Below are positions 47,258-57,745 of a stretch of 64,000 nucleotides of DNA, in pieces. The translations under genes and the position numbers were made by a program. Positions within the stretch are counted from its first letter, which is position 1. Each line of letters starts with the position of its first letter. This stretch comes from Methyloprofundus sedimenti. GTDB taxonomy: Bacteria; Pseudomonadota; Gammaproteobacteria; Methylococcales; Methylomonadaceae. The stretch lies in the NCBI RefSeq assembly GCF_002072955.1, contig NZ_LPUF01000004.1, positions 1-64,000 of the forward strand. Reading direction: 5' to 3'. Under the pieces are notes generated by a model, which saw nothing but the letters and a program-made list of their open reading frames with translations, was not told the origin of the DNA and searched no databases.

Positions 47258-48400
47258 TCATTCAGATAGCGCGATTGATGCTTGATGTTCACGCCATGTC
47301 CCGGGCTGATCTGGAATAATTTCTATTATTTCAATTCTATCCTGCAAAATATGCAATATTCGTCCATAATTCATGCCTAAGTAATTTCCTTCATGCACAC
47401 GATGAATTGTGCCATCACTGCCTTTAACCAGGCCCCATAAAACACTTTTCATTTTTACAGTTCCAACCATTCTTAAAGTATCCAATGAATAGTTTTCTAA
47501 TTCTTCTTTATGGCGACTAAAATCCGGGTGTATTCCATTTGTAGAAACAGCTTGGGCCGCTGTTGCTTCGGCACCTTTCTCAATCGGCCTAAAAGGATCT
47601 CTTAAGCCCTCAGGGTCAAATAAGAAGCTTTCGACTGGAGGCATTGGCTCAATTGGACTAACCGCTATAGGCTTGATGTTTTTACGCATATCCATCAGTC
47701 TTTGTTCAAGCTCAGGATAAGAAACAATTACAGTACTTTTCTTTTTGCAACCTGGTACCATTAATCCATCATGATCAAGACAAACTAAAGCACTATTATC
47801 CAATACTTTAGCATCATTTTCTATTTGATTAACGCCTTCGCGGTAGGTTGTAATCATTGCATCCATTGCTAACAGAGGATTATTATTTGTGGGATTAATT
47901 TGAATGTTTTTAATGGTGACAATTCTTGGCAGTGTTGCAAGACCACTAATAAACAAGCCCAATTCACTGTACTCACCGATCACTTTTATATCAATAGGTA
48001 GCTCAATAACATCACCTTTGTCTACCGCTCCAATAGGTTTAAATAATTCAAACTCCAAACCGCTAGATAGGCCCGTTTGAGAAATATCTACCAATAAATT
48101 GGCAACCTCTGCTTTAGTCGGCATTAATTTCATCATTTCAGCCAGTGACGATTGTATTTGCTTATACTGCTTCTGATGCAATTCAAGGTTTTGTGCCATC
48201 CTCCATGCATATTGGTATTTAATCAGAGTATCCGCGACTTCTTTTTGCTCTATTTCTAATTGCGCTACTTTTTCACTGGTAAATTGGTAGTACCCAAAAC
48301 ACGTTATTATCAAGAACACTAGAACACCAGCACCTAGTTTAAGTGGTTTAGGCCAGGCACCTGCTTGATTAAGATCCCAATTAATTTCAGAAAGATTCAT
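47258..48400 (-). CDS. pilO: PilO-PilP fusion protein
   Basis: A 380-residue single frame. Residues 1-188 are PilO: a short cytoplasmic tail, one transmembrane helix (about 21-40), a coiled coil (42-95) and the ferredoxin-like fold (AEVANLLVDISQTGLSSGLEF through VTIKNIQINP). Residues about 227-380 are PilP: the proline-rich MRKNIKPIAVSPIEPMPPVE, the highly conserved GLRDPFRP at 265-272 and the beta domain (LRMVGTVKMKSVLWGLVKG, EGNYLGMNYGRI). PilP normally is a separate lipoprotein with its own signal peptide and lipobox Cys; none is visible at the join. PilO's C-terminus is periplasmic, so the fused topology works. It lies in pilM-N-(OP)-Q, overlapping pilN by one base. Confidence 0.85.
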   Translation of the reverse strand: MNLSEINWDLNQAGAWPKPLKLGAGVLVFLIITCFGYYQFTSEKVAQLEIEQKEVADTLIKYQYAWRMAQNLELHQKQYKQIQSSLAEMMKLMPTKAEVANLLVDISQTGLSSGLEFELFKPIGAVDKGDVIELPIDIKVIGEYSELGLFISGLATLPRIVTIKNIQINPTNNNPLLAMDAMITTYREGVNQIENDAKVLDNSALVCLDHDGLMVPGCKKKSTVIVSYPELEQRLMDMRKNIKPIAVSPIEPMPPVESFLFDPEGLRDPFRPIEKGAEATAAQAVSTNGIHPDFSRHKEELENYSLDTLRMVGTVKMKSVLWGLVKGSDGTIHRVHEGNYLGMNYGRILHILQDRIEIIEIIPDQPGTWREHQASIALSE

Positions 48401-48966
48401 TACATATCCTCATCTTCTGTTTTACTTTTCCATTGCTTTGCATACAAAGTAAAATCACTTAACTGGCCCTGCTTATTTTTATTACTACCTATAATAATAT
48501 TTAGCTCTGGATCAACTAGCCATTGATTAGCTTCAACATTCCTCATAAGTGCTGAAACACGTGCATTTGACTGTGTTTTACCTATTAATGTAACACGCGC
48601 ATTATCCTGTCTCAACTTGGTAAGATACACGCCCTCAGGGGTTACTCTGGCAATTGCATCAATAAAATGAATGATTTCAGGTCGGCTTTTTTGTAATATT
48701 TGAATAGCACTTCTTTTATTTTGCAGAATTCCATTTTGCAGTTCAATATCTTTAATTTTTGCGGTGATCAAATTAACTTCTGCTACTTTCGCTTCTACTA
48801 TACGTTTTTTATCTTGTTGTTCTGCAATCTGACCATCTAAATATGCCTGTATACCAAACAATAGTACTACAGCCAAAACAGCAACAAGCACCATACTAAT
48901 AATAAATTCCTCTTGTTTTTTCTTGCGTAACTCATCACGCCAAGGCAATAAATTAATTCGAGTCAT
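48400..48966 (-). CDS. pilN: Type IV pilus inner-membrane protein PilN
   Basis: A 188-residue bitopic protein. The cytoplasmic start MTRINLLPWRDELRKKKQ contains the INLLPWR motif that binds the PilM groove. One helix (FIISMVLVAVLAVVLLFGI) is followed by a coiled coil and a ferredoxin-like periplasmic domain (DAIARVTPEGVYLTKLRQ). It links PilM to the PilO/PilP part of the alignment complex. It overlaps its neighbours by one base on each side, so translation is coupled. Confidence 0.94.
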   Translation of the reverse strand: MTRINLLPWRDELRKKKQEEFIISMVLVAVLAVVLLFGIQAYLDGQIAEQQDKKRIVEAKVAEVNLITAKIKDIELQNGILQNKRSAIQILQKSRPEIIHFIDAIARVTPEGVYLTKLRQDNARVTLIGKTQSNARVSALMRNVEANQWLVDPELNIIIGSNKNKQGQLSDFTLYAKQWKSKTEDEDM

Positions 48967-50030
48967 TAGTCAAAACTCCTCAGCGCCAAACCACACGCAA
49001 TCATCATCGCTGCAGCATCATTACTTAAACTTTGTGGTTTTATTTTATTTGATAGAGCCATATTTATAAATGGGTTAGCAACAAACGCTGGAATACCCAA
49101 CTCTTCTTCGATTAATTTATCAATTCCAGGAATTGATGCACAACCCCCAGCCAATATAACAGTATCAATACTTCTATTTGCACTAGATGAAATAAAAAAC
49201 TGTAGTGATCTGGCAACTTGCTGTACTAATGCTCGTTTAAATGGCCCCAATACATCACTATTATAATTATCAGGAAGCCCCCCATGCCGTTTTGCAAGCC
49301 CGGCCTCTTCAAAGGAAAGACCATAACGTCGTTGAATTTCCTCAGTTAACTGCTTACCTCCAAAACCCTGTTCCCGAGTATAAATTGCTCGACCGTCTTG
49401 CAAAATATTTAAGGTTGTCATTGTTGCGCCAATATCAGCAATAGCAACGGTTTGCTCTGCATCATCCTCTGGTAGCTGATCCTTAAGTAAAGCATAAGAA
49501 TTCTCCATGGCAAAAGACGCAACATCAACAATACTAGCGGTTAACCCAGCCATTTCCAAAACTTCTACACGCTCATCAACATTCTCTCTACGCGACGCAG
49601 CTAACAAAACATCCACCATTTCAGAGTTTGCTTCATTGATATGTTGCACTTCAAAATCCAGACGTACCTCATCCAGAGAATAAGGAATGTACTGATCAGC
49701 CTCAACCATAATCTGTTCTTCCATTTCATCTTCCGACAAGTGCGCAGACATAGTGATCACTTTAGTTATCACTGAAGAGCCAGATATTGCAACACAAGCA
49801 TGCCGTGTTCGTGTCCCTGATTGCTTTAATGCGGCTTTGATAGCTTCTGCAATTATCTCTTCATTGAATATATGATTATCATCAATCACTGCATCATGAG
49901 TTAAGGGCGCAACAGCATAACTTTCAACTTTATATCTACTACCCGTCTTGCTTAGTTCTAATATCTTGACAGCAGCCGTACTAATATCGACTCCAAGAAG
50001 ATGATCATGCTTACGATTGAACCATTTCAT
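48966..50030 (-). CDS. pilM: Type IV pilus actin-like protein PilM
   Basis: A 354-residue cytoplasmic, FtsA/actin-like ATP-binding protein and first gene of the operon. Landmarks are LLGVDISTAAVKILELSK (phosphate 1), the MVEADQYIPYSLDEVRLDF segment typical of PilM, VAIADIGATMTTLNIL (phosphate 2) and VILAGGCASIPGIDKLI (adenosine). It binds the PilN N-terminus. The gene is followed by pilN, pilOP and pilQ. Confidence 0.95.
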   Translation of the reverse strand: MKWFNRKHDHLLGVDISTAAVKILELSKTGSRYKVESYAVAPLTHDAVIDDNHIFNEEIIAEAIKAALKQSGTRTRHACVAISGSSVITKVITMSAHLSEDEMEEQIMVEADQYIPYSLDEVRLDFEVQHINEANSEMVDVLLAASRRENVDERVEVLEMAGLTASIVDVASFAMENSYALLKDQLPEDDAEQTVAIADIGATMTTLNILQDGRAIYTREQGFGGKQLTEEIQRRYGLSFEEAGLAKRHGGLPDNYNSDVLGPFKRALVQQVARSLQFFISSSANRSIDTVILAGGCASIPGIDKLIEEELGIPAFVANPFINMALSNKIKPQSLSNDAAAMMIACGLALRSFD

Positions 50031-50229
50031 ATAGAAACTCTTTTATTTTTTTCAATGACATCAGGGGATAATTTCGCAAAAAAACAATTATGTCCCAATT
50101 TAGTAAGAAGTATAGCCATGTTTTTATATTTTAATATTACCTTTAAAATCATTATGTTACATGCAAATCCACCAACTATTAATTTGCAAAAAAAATCGTA
50201 AAAATAATATTCCTTAAAAACTCGCTCTT

Positions 50230-50659
50230 AAACGAGCAGAATTTTAAAAAATCGAGTTGTCTCGGTCTAGCCTCCTTGTTCTCATGCTCTTTAAGTTGAC
50301 CTCAAACATAAGCTCTAATTACAGCCTTGTTAGCATCCCCTATCGTTTCAACAAAGTAACTCTGAGTCCATAATTTTCCGTCCCCCAAAAATATTGCTTT
50401 TTGATCTCCAGAAAACACCGAAAAATTCTCTCGCAGAAATAGCTTTTATTATCGTCTACTTTTTCAATACCTTAGTAATGCAATAAGGTTTCTCTCAAAC
50501 CAAGGAAAATTAGACAAATAAAAGGCTTGGCTTTTTTCTACACTTATTAAGGATACATAGCTTTATTATTTGCATCACTTCACTCGGGGACATCTTTGGC
50601 ACCCCACGCACAACCGTATGCAAATCATCTAGGGGTATTTCTAATTCAACAATATCCAT
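50230..50659 (-). pseudogene. IS200/IS605-type TnpA (Y1 transposase) remnant
   Basis: The minus strand from ATG 50659 reads MDIVELEIPLDDLHTVVRG then PKMSPSEVMQIIK, resembling the H-x-H and following helix of Y1 transposases, although the second His is Thr-Val-like. Another frame gives GDGKLWTQSYFVETIGDANK and AVIRAYV, the C-terminal segment of the same family, then a stop where KGQLKEHE-like sequence is expected. Frame breaks and in-frame stops show it is dead. Confidence 0.65.
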
Positions 50660-50661
50660 GC

Positions 50662-51513
50662 GTTATTAAAGTTACCTGATTACCCGCAAGCTTCAGTTTC
50701 TTTAAAAAACTTTTATCTAACAATCGCATGCTAACGAATACAGGCTATAAAGAAATTCCTGATAAGCCATAACCCACAGCTAAATTCAAAAGCATCAATA
50801 AATTTACAGAATTGTAAACCCCTGAGTAGCATATTGACATTCCCGATAAAAGAACTCGAAAATGAGCCGGCTAGCTGAAATATACTGTTTACCGCATTAA
50901 CCAACAATAGCCGAAGCTTATACGTAATCAATTAAAGTTATGTGTAAGTATATGTCTTTAAACCATAACTTAATAGTTATAGTAAAGTAAACAATATAAC
51001 GACATGTAATATAACACTAATTTTGATAAAAAGATTCTAAATTTCCCTACAATTTCCACTATAGCAAGTTTATATAGCGCTTGAACGGTCATAGTAAATA
51101 ACCTTTAAAATCAATATACTAAGGTATAATCGTTCCTAAAAATAGATAGTCCATTGTTATATAATATATATTTATTCGGTTAAATTGGATTAGCAAGGGT
51201 GTGTCACCGTTACTGGAAACCGGGTAAATGGATATTTTTCCAATATCACCATTGATGATACCTCGTGTGATGATATTTGACTTATCCTGCTAGAATTGCA
51301 ACACATTTATACAACCTAACCTTTAAAAGCAGCTGCTTTCAAAACCCTTCAAGAAGTAATTTCATAGAAGACCAAAAAAGTCAGTAAGGAAAGAGCTGCT
51401 GCAACTCCAAACAAAGACTTTCCTAGCATGGAACACAATGGCGTATTCTTGGCATTAGGCACCTTAGTGCGTACTTTAAAAGTGGCAAAAATATCTAAAG
51501 GGTATAATGCTGA
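50662..51513. other. Gene-free A+T-rich stretch
   Basis: No recognisable gene. A minus-strand frame at 50731-50931 encodes a hydrophobic peptide without family features and could be decayed transposon sequence. Nothing else can be supported. Confidence 0.45.
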
Positions 51514-51690
51514 ATATTTTTCTAAAGGCAAAGCACCCTACACTAAGAGAAAATCAACCGTTAAAACAGTTTTCGGTATTATTAACCATATGCAAGGGTT
51601 TAGACAGTTTCACCTGGGGGCTTTAAATCCGTCTAAAGTATATGTAATGAGAATGCAGTAATTAAGCGCATAAAACAGATAAAGAGATAG
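51514..51690 (+). pseudogene. Transposase fragment, C-terminal DDE part
   Basis: The frame reads KRKSTVKTVFGIINHMQGFR followed by QFHLGAL, matching the conserved glutamate-region V-x-x-VFG-x-I-x-x-x-x-GFR-x-F-x-L-x-G of IS1182/IS5-type transposases (the catalytic Glu is replaced by Lys/Thr here). The upstream part of the frame from 51428 has no clear match. Dead fragment. Confidence 0.55.
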
Positions 51691-51772
51691 TGCATTCACA
51701 CAAAAAGTTAATTATTAGAAGATGACTTATCAACTTTTCATTTTTTAAAAATCTCAAATGTGACAGAAGCAT

Positions 51773-52080
51773 CTAAATATATGATTTAATCCGACAGACT
51801 CCTAAGTAGCGGCCAATACGCTCATCAATCAGTTCGAGTCTTCGCTTTAATTTATCCTGAGTGTAATTTCTGTCACAGTTGTTGTCAGCTTTAAACTTGC
51901 TACCGTCAATAGCAACAAATGCTTCACTAAAAAGATTGAATGCGATTGAGATAACCATACGCGTAGAGCTTGAGCATTGATCAGGGTGATACCTTGCTCG
52001 TCCCGTGACAAATGAAAATTTCTATATAAAAACGCTTTGAAAATTGATTCGTAGAACGTTTAAACACTTACTCAACTGCA
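51773..52080 (-). pseudogene. IS1182-type transposase fragment, N-terminal part
   Basis: One frame contains LKLYAYGYLNRIQSF, the N-terminal helix signature of IS1182-type transposases. Another gives SEAFVAIDGSKFKADNNCDR then KLKRRLELIDERIGRYL, the first-Asp region (VAIDGSKF). The two are joined by an internal deletion and frame change. It is oriented opposite to the fragment at 51514, so the two come from different insertions or a rearranged one. Confidence 0.7.
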
Positions 52081-52111
52081 AGTTTCTACATTGTAAAAAG
52101 AAAGTGGGCAA

Positions 52112-52888
52112 TTATTTTAGTGCATAATCATAGTCTATGATAAGAGGGGCATGGTCTGAAAAACGCTCCTCTTTATAAATTGAAGCTGATTGTACTTTTT
52201 CTTGTAAATGTTCACTTATCACTTGGTAATCAATGCGCCAACCTACATTTTTTGCCCATGCCTGACCTCGATTTGACCACCAGGTGTATTGATCTGCCTC
52301 TTGATTAATTGCTCTGAAGCCGTCGCTCCAGGGTTCCTTATGAAATAGTTGATCTAACCAGGCACGTTCCTCGGGTAAAAAACCTGAATTTTTCTGATTT
52401 GCCTTCCAGTTTTTTAAGTCAATTTCTTTATGTGCTATATTCCAGTCGCCACAGATAATATAATCACGTTCATTGTGTGCGCTTTTCTGTAAAATAGGCA
52501 TATAACGATCCATCACACTATATTTGAAGGCTTGACGCTCCTCTTTAGATGAGCCGGAGGGCAGGTAGAGTGAGATAACACTGAGATTACCAAGCTGTAT
52601 TTCTAGGTACCGTCCTTCGCTATCTATGTCATCAAAGCCCATACCTACTATCACTTTGTCGGGTTTGTGTTTAGTGTATACTGCAACACCGCTATAGCCT
52701 TTTTTTTCTGCGCTATGGTAGTAACAATAATAGCCGACAGGGCGAAATGCATCCGCTGTAAGTTGATCAGGGTGTGCTTTCGTTTCCTGTATGCAAACCA
52801 CATCAGCGTCTTGCTGAGCTAACCAGGGGAAAAAGCCTTTACGCTCCGCAGCGCGAATGCCGTTGGTATTTATAGTAATGATACGCAT
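52112..52888 (-). CDS. xthA: Exodeoxyribonuclease III
   Basis: A 258-residue Mg-dependent AP endonuclease and 3'-5' exonuclease of base-excision repair. Landmarks are MRIITINTNGIRAAERKGFF with the metal Asn, VVCIQETKAHPDQL (metal Glu), YSGVAVYTKHKPDKV, SLYLPSGSS, ICGDWNIAHKEIDLKN (catalytic Asp-x-Asn), RIDYQVIS and the final SDHAPL. Complete. It diverges from rpmE. Confidence 0.95.
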   Translation of the reverse strand: MRIITINTNGIRAAERKGFFPWLAQQDADVVCIQETKAHPDQLTADAFRPVGYYCYYHSAEKKGYSGVAVYTKHKPDKVIVGMGFDDIDSEGRYLEIQLGNLSVISLYLPSGSSKEERQAFKYSVMDRYMPILQKSAHNERDYIICGDWNIAHKEIDLKNWKANQKNSGFLPEERAWLDQLFHKEPWSDGFRAINQEADQYTWWSNRGQAWAKNVGWRIDYQVISEHLQEKVQSASIYKEERFSDHAPLIIDYDYALK

Positions 52889-52984
52889 ATTTTTTATCTT
52901 GACTTGCAGATAGTTGAGTAAAGAAGTATTATACTCTGTTCAAAATTGTATGTTAGTCGATTTATTAGACGTGTAAAGGTCATT

Positions 52985-53185
52985 ATGAAACCAGAAATTC
53001 ACCCAGATTATAAACAAATAACCGTGACTTGCGGTTGTGGAAATGAGTTTGTTACAGGCTCAGTATTAGGTAAAGATTTGCATATTGAGGTATGTTCTTC
53101 TTGTCATCCGTTTTATACCGGGAAGCAGCGAGTAGTTGATACTGCTGGACGCGTAGATAAATTCCGTAAGCGCTATAGCAAGTAA
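52985..53185 (+). CDS. rpmE: 50S ribosomal protein L31 (zinc-binding type)
   Basis: A 66-residue ribosomal protein starting at ATG 52985 ([19 protein letters not shown]); the frame opens 13 codons earlier but that stretch is not part of the family. It has the Cys pairs CGC (16-18) and CSSC (36-39 region) of the C+ form that binds Zn. Followed 42 bases later by gltA, an unrelated gene; the two may share a transcript. Confidence 0.95.
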   Translation: MKPEIHPDYKQITVTCGCGNEFVTGSVLGKDLHIEVCSSCHPFYTGKQRVVDTAGRVDKFRKRYSK

Positions 53186-53227
53186 TCCTGTGAATCCGGT
53201 AGTTTAATTAAAACTTTAGGAAACATC

Positions 53228-54517
53228 ATGGCACAAAACACATTGACCCTAAGAGATAACTCAACAGGAAAGGAAGCTGATTTTGCTATGCTTAGGGGAA
53301 CTATCGGCACACCGGTTTTTGATGTAAGCTCTTTAAATAAGAAAATGGGGTTGTTTACCTATGACCCGGGGTTTATGTCAACGGCAAGCTGTAAAAGTGC
53401 GATCACTTATATAGATGGTGAAAAAGGTGTCTTGTTGTATCGAGGCTACCCTATTGACCAATTGGCTGAAAAGTGTACTTTTCTTGAAGTTGCCTATTTA
53501 TTGATGAATGGTGAACTGGGAGATAAGCATGAGCAGGCTCAATTCGAACATGAGATAGGCCAGCATGCTATGTTGCATGAAGCTATGCGCGGTTTTATTG
53601 ATGGTTTTCATTATGATGCGCATCCAATGGCTATGATGGTGGGAATTGTTGGTTCCTTGTCCGCATTTTATCATAGTGAGCTGAATATGGATGATCCGGA
53701 ACATCGGCGTATTTCTGCGATGCGGATGTTAGCAAAAATGCCGGTAATTGCAGCCGCTTGTTATCGTCATTCGATTGGTTATCCTTATGTTTATCCACGA
53801 TCTGATCTAAGCTATTGTGAAAACTTCCTTAATATGATGTTTTCTTTGCCGTCCCAGAAATATATTGATAAAGATAATTATATCGACCCGGTCGCTGTGA
53901 AGGCCTTGAACTTATTATTTATTCTGCATGCCGATCATGAGCAGAATGCCAGTACTTCGACTGTACGTCTGGCAAGCAGCACAGGCGCTAATCCTTATGC
54001 TTGTATTGCTGCAGGAATTGCAGCACTTTGGGGGCCTGCTCATGGCGGTGCCAATGAAGCCGTCCTAAGTATGCTGGGAGAAATTGGTACAGTTGATAGA
54101 ATTCCTGAGTATATAGAAAAAGCAAAGGATAAAAATGATCCTTTCCGGTTAATGGGTTTTGGGCACAGGGTTTATAAGAATTTTGATCCTAGAGCGACAA
54201 TTATTCGTAAAGCCTGTTACGAAGTCCTTGAAAGGACGTCAGCCAAAGACCCTATGTTTGATTTGGCTCTTGCACTGGAAGAGTATGCATTGAAAGATGA
54301 ATATTTTATAGAGAAAAAACTGTATCCAAATGTAGACTTTTATTCTGGTATTATATATAAGGCTTTAAATATACCAGTTGATATGTTTACCGTAATGTTT
54401 ACTATAGCTCGTACTGCAGGCTGGGTATCTCACTGGCTGGAGATGATGGCCGAACCAGGGCAACGTATCGGTCGACCCAGGCAGATTTATACAGGAAAAG
54501 ATGTGCGTAACGTGTAG
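53228..54517 (+). CDS. gltA: Citrate synthase (type II)
   Basis: A 429-residue enzyme condensing oxaloacetate with acetyl-CoA. The type II N-terminal beta domain is present ([19 protein letters not shown]), then [22 protein letters not shown]. Catalytic residues are His in [15 protein letters not shown] and [11 protein letters not shown], and Asp in [13 protein letters not shown]. The final [14 protein letters not shown] is typical. Complete, ends at a terminator. Confidence 0.96.
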   Translation: MAQNTLTLRDNSTGKEADFAMLRGTIGTPVFDVSSLNKKMGLFTYDPGFMSTASCKSAITYIDGEKGVLLYRGYPIDQLAEKCTFLEVAYLLMNGELGDKHEQAQFEHEIGQHAMLHEAMRGFIDGFHYDAHPMAMMVGIVGSLSAFYHSELNMDDPEHRRISAMRMLAKMPVIAAACYRHSIGYPYVYPRSDLSYCENFLNMMFSLPSQKYIDKDNYIDPVAVKALNLLFILHADHEQNASTSTVRLASSTGANPYACIAAGIAALWGPAHGGANEAVLSMLGEIGTVDRIPEYIEKAKDKNDPFRLMGFGHRVYKNFDPRATIIRKACYEVLERTSAKDPMFDLALALEEYALKDEYFIEKKLYPNVDFYSGIIYKALNIPVDMFTVMFTIARTAGWVSHWLEMMAEPGQRIGRPRQIYTGKDVRNV

Positions 54518-54536
54518 CACATATGCATTCATGATT

Positions 54537-54564
54537 AAAAAACAGCTTTTATAGCTGTTTTTTT
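54537..54564 (+). terminator. Rho-independent terminator of gltA
   Basis: AAAACAGCT pairs with AGCTGTTTT around a TTTAT loop, 20 bases after the gltA stop, followed by a run of Us. The A-run on the 5' side also makes it usable for minus-strand transcripts. Confidence 0.85.
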
Positions 54565-54690
54565 ATGTCTAAAAGGGATGTGTGCCCCCAGCTATGGACA
54601 GAAATTGAGTACACTAGTCTCATATTAAGACTGGACACGCCCTGGCATTAGTGGGTTGTCGCAATTTTTACATAAAGATGCTTCTTAAGT

Positions 54691-57020
54691 CTAGAATAAT
54701 GCTTCAGGAATTACCTGAGCAGGAACGCTTTCTTCTCCAGTTAGTTCGCTCTCCGTTTCCGCATAAGAAGCGTGCCGAGCTGGAATAGATTCGTCAGTAA
54801 AATATTCCCAGATTCCTGTTGATGATCCTTTCCTTGCTAATAGACCCGTTTCTGGGTCTATTAGCATTTTGCTGATGCCTTCGGGCATGATTGGCTCGTG
54901 GTCTACTTTATCTTTAAGTGCATATCGCATAAATTCTATCCACATGGGTAGTGCTGCTTTGCCGCCGGTTTCCCAGCGACCAAGACTTTTGGAGTTATCT
55001 TTGCCTACCCAGGCTATGCCGACAATGTCAGGCGTAAAGCCATTGAACCAGGCATCTTTTTGATCATTGGTTGTGCCTGTCTTCCCAGCCAAGTCAGTGC
55101 GCTGAAGGGATTTAGCCTTAACCGCTGTACCGCGTTGAACGACGTCACGTAAAAGTGAGTTCATTAAAAAATTTATTTGTGGGGAAATAATCCTGGGCGC
55201 TGTACTGTTTTCGCATTCAGCACATGCAGTTTGTGGCTCTGCTTGAAATAGAATTTCCCCCGTACTGGATTCAATGCGTTCTATATAGTAAGGGTTAATT
55301 AAATATCCACCGTTAGCAAACACCGCATACATGCGAGCCATTTGCAACGGGGAAGCATCCCCGCTGCCTAATGCCAGGGACAGTTTGCTGGGTAATTGTT
55401 CCTGCTGGAAGCCAAAGCGCATGGCTGTGTCAATAACCGTTGTAATTCCGATTGCTCTTGTCAGACGTATGGCAATTAAGTTACGCGAATTGCGTAATCC
55501 AGTGCGGATGCTGGTTGGGCCATAAAACTTATGACTATAGTTTTCAGGTCGCCATGCACTTTCTTCTGTAGAGTCATACGTTCCCACTATGGGAGCATCA
55601 TTGATTATGCTGGCTGCTGTGTAACCTGACTCAAGCGCACTCGTATATATAATAGGTTTGAAGCCTGAACCGGGCTGACGTTTTGCTTGAGTTGCACGAT
55701 TGTATTTATTATTGAAATAAGCGTAGCCACCTGATAATGCTAAAACAGCACCCGTTTCAGGGGCTAAAGCAACAAAAGCGCCTTCTGCCTCCGGGACTTG
55801 AGCAAGTCGCCACTTATTATTGGTTTGTCTGACACGGATTGTATCGTGCAACTCAATTATGTCTAAGTATGAGTTAATACGAGATGTTTGCTGCGTGTCT
55901 GGATTATATTTTGTACTCCAGGGACTATCCTTCCAGAATAATTTGATCGCCGTACCATCCTTCAGTTCAGCAGTAAGTTGGTCATTATTAATTTGAGTGA
56001 CATGTGCAGGGTATGTTGAGCCCATGTTATAGCTTGATTTGAGAGGGAGTTTTTGAGTTTTTTCGATACGGTAGCTGTGACGTTCATCAAATTGGTGCAG
56101 GTTTGCACGCAAAGCTTTTACTGCAGCATTTTGCAGGTCTGATTTTAGGGTGGTATAAACTTTAAGGCCTAATGTATATGCAGCATCTTCGCCATAGAGG
56201 TTGATAATATCATTGCGCACCATTTCGGCAATATATGGCGCATACAGCTCCCTTTGAGTGGTGTAGCTATTGGCAGTAATAGGCGAATTAATGGCAGCAT
56301 CGTACTCTTGCTGCTCTATAAAGTTTAAATCTAACATGCGCTTTAATACATAGTTGCGTCTAAGTAACGCGCGTTCAGGATTACTAATTGGGTTATAACT
56401 AGATGGCGCTTTAGGCAAGCCAGCAATCATACTCAGCTCTGCAAGTCTCAGTTGTGCCAGAGGGCGATCGTAATAAATTTCAGAAGCAGCCGCTACACCG
56501 TAGGCGCGTTGCCCCAGATAAATTTTATTTAGATACAGTTCAAGGATTTCATTCTTGCTAAATTCTTGTTCAATTTGTAAGGCGAGAATAATTTCTTTAA
56601 GTTTTCGTGTGTAGGTTTTTTGATTACTCAACAGGAAGTTACGCGCTACTTGCATAGTAATAGTGCTACCTCCCTGTTTTTTTTGCCCGTTAGTACCAGT
56701 TGTATCACTGCACGAGCAAGTCCTTTAAAATCGACGCCAATATGAGAGAAAAAATTACCGTCTTCAGCAGCTATAAAAGCATTAACAAGTTGTTTGGGGG
56801 TGTTGGAGATGCTAATTGGGGTGCGTATTTTTTCACCAAACTGTTCGATTAATAGCCCATCCTGGCTATAGATATTTAACGGCTGCGTGTACTGAATGTC
56901 TCTTAATACCTGGATATCAGGAAGTTCTGCACTTAGGTGTTGATAAACAAAATAACCAAATATTAAACTTAGGGTAGAACAAGTGAGGAGTATGGTTAAT
57001 AACCATTTTATTATTCTCAT
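54691..57020 (-). pseudogene. mrcA: Class A penicillin-binding protein (PBP1A), frame broken at an A8 run
   Basis: Bifunctional peptidoglycan glycosyltransferase/transpeptidase. The first frame (57020 to 56646) gives the membrane anchor (IKWLLTILLTCSTLSLIFGY) and the glycosyltransferase start with the catalytic Glu in AFIAAEDGNFFSHIGVDFKG, then ends NREVALLLCK. The second continues in the -1 frame with QGGSTITMQVARNFLLS, the rest of GT51 and the transpeptidase with SGFK, SRN and KTGT motifs. Joined length is about 776 residues, near the usual size. The break lies in GGCAAAAAAAACAGG, where the zero frame contains the slippery heptamer A-AAA-AAC; a -1 slip there restores the conserved QGGSTITMQ exactly. 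It could be a programmed or slippage-rescued gene, a phase switch, a sequencing error, or a true loss. Confidence 0.85.
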
Positions 57021-57482
57021 TAAAAATATCAGTATTTTGTTAAAAGTAAGCCATTCTAACTTATTGTATTCTGCATAACCCGCGTCACGTTGGATTTATT
57101 ATACTGCGTATTAATTCATATGTGTTGCGATAAATCTTCTCAAAGATCAGTTTTGTTCTTCCCTAGCGGCGTATTATTACGCGAATTCAAGTAACTTGTT
57201 ATTTGTTGAGTGCATTATCAGAGACTTGTCTGTCTGAATTATTTTTGTCTATATAGTACCTGAGTGGAAAGCCGTTTTTTAAAAAAAAGCACCTCTCCCA
57301 ATTCATTGAAATTACTTAATTTTTTTTAAACTGAGAGTAAACTTCATCAAGTTTTACCCGCTTACTTGGTACCGTACTATTTTATTTCTTTTAGACAGAC
57401 CAATCCCTCAGCAAGGTTCCTTTTTTAAAATAGTTAAGCGGCTTTCTTGTTTTCATTTGCCAATCATTGACTCTCCTTGTCT
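57021..57482. other. Gene-free leader region upstream of the PBP1A gene
   Basis: A+T-rich, with no credible frame. It should contain the PBP1A promoter, but no pair of boxes could be assigned with confidence. Confidence 0.5.
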
Positions 57483-57745
57483 TGTTTAATTGCGCTCACT
57501 TTTGGTATATTCCTTCGCCCACCTAAATACGGCGTATTTTTTTACAACAACCTGTAAATGATTTGCATATAATTTTGCACTATCCCACTCTTTTACTGAA
57601 TCTGCTGTATCCACAAAGACCATAATTAACCCGAGTGGATCAACCAAGATATAGCACTTTCGCCCTTGCATTTTCTTCACAGCATCAAAGCCTTGTATAT
57701 CTGATAGAGCAGCTGTTTTAACACTTTAAAAAATGCACTGATAAC
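57483..57745 (-). pseudogene. IS5-type DDE transposase fragment
   Basis: The minus strand gives GFDAVKKMQGRKCYILVD followed by PLGLIMVFVDTADSVKEWD, matching the K-K-x-x-GRKRHILVDT-x-GL region after the first catalytic Asp of IS5-family transposases. The normal continuation with a second Asp (WADGGY) is replaced by VFRWAKEY, and nothing matching precedes it. Dead fragment. Confidence 0.65.

Noticed and set aside
50731-50931. A 66-codon minus-strand hydrophobic frame
   Set aside because: No ribosome-binding site or family resemblance; lies among transposase debris.
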